Source: Acidocella sp. (GTDB lineage: Bacteria > Pseudomonadota > Alphaproteobacteria > Acetobacterales > Acetobacteraceae). Taken from it: a stretch of 5,326 nucleotides of DNA. Numbering within the stretch: the stretch's first letter is position 1; the number at the start of each line of letters is the position of its first letter. The position numbers and the translations under genes were made by a program. This document shows, one piece after another, positions 5,301-5,326 of this stretch. Below the pieces are notes generated by a model that saw only the letters and a list, made by a program, of their open reading frames with translations, searched no databases and had not been told where the DNA came from. The stretch is from positions 1-5,326 of the forward strand of contig JAQNCU010000226.1 in assembly GCA_029077775.1 (NCBI GenBank), read 5' to 3'.

Positions 5301-5323
5301 CAAGATTCCGATTCGGAATCTTG
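5301..5323. repeat. Perfect 23-nt palindrome, copy 2 of the shared element
   Basis: The arms CAAGATTCCGA (5301-5311) and TCGGAATCTTG (5313-5323) are perfect 11-bp inverted repeats around one T. The inner 17 bases match 4002-4018 exactly in reverse complement. As RNA it would fold into a 9-bp stem with a 5-nt loop, so a bidirectional terminator is an alternative, although no T-run is visible before the window ends. With copy 1 it brackets the LuxR-family gene. Confidence 0.65.
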
Positions 5324-5326
5324 CGG

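Larger units (their letters stand above)
5104..5326. other. Gene-free tail after the LuxR-family gene
   Basis: No supported gene occurs here up to the window edge. A short GC stem (CACGC 5121-5125 with GCGTG 5129-5133) lacks a T-run. The stretch holds the half-site cluster 5186-5219 and the 23-nt palindrome 5301-5323. If a luxI-like gene follows outside the window, this would be its control region. Confidence 0.5.

Overview
The window looks like accessory DNA, probably plasmid-borne or from an integrated element, of a GC-rich alphaproteobacterium. An Acetobacteraceae, Rhizobiales or sphingomonad relative would fit. This rests on codon use, on the FitB/VapC-like toxin type, and on a plasmid-style ParA-like operon. 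The exact host cannot be named from the sequence. No rRNA, tRNA, CRISPR array or insertion sequence was recognised.

Layout, left to right. (1) Positions 1-796, plus strand: the C-terminal part of a DUF262/DUF1524 (GmrSD-like) protein with the HNH-type EHVLPQ motif. Its N-terminus lies outside the window. (2) 797-1128: a gene-free stretch with one clear hairpin. (3) 1129-1806, minus strand: a type II toxin-antitoxin pair, a Phd/YefM-type antitoxin followed by a PIN-domain VapC/FitB-type RNase, behind its own promoter and a 13-bp operator-like palindrome. (4) 1894-3937, minus strand: a compact three-gene operon. In transcription order it encodes a small basic helix-turn-helix-like protein, a ParA/MinD-like P-loop ATPase with a deviant Walker A, and a single-pass membrane protein. 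(5) 3938-4365: a 428-bp intergenic region with a palindrome, a 12-bp-periodic direct-repeat array (4025-4096) and a 17-bp dyad just before the next gene. (6) 4366-5103, plus strand: a LuxR-family, acyl-homoserine-lactone-type regulator that keeps the canonical signal-binding residues. (7) 5104-5326: a gene-free tail with an ACAGG/CCTGT half-site cluster. It ends in a perfect 23-nt palindrome whose core is shared with the palindrome at 4002-4018.

How the parts may fit together (inference): the three-gene operon with upstream iteron-like repeats has the layout of the stbABC stabilisation/transfer modules of conjugative plasmids such as R388, where a small DNA-binding protein binds direct repeats upstream of its own operon next to a ParA-like ATPase. 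The toxin-antitoxin pair would add post-segregational stability. The DUF1524 protein would be a defence function, and the LuxR protein could link the element to cell density. The repeat array with its operon is the best candidate here for something worth experimental attention.
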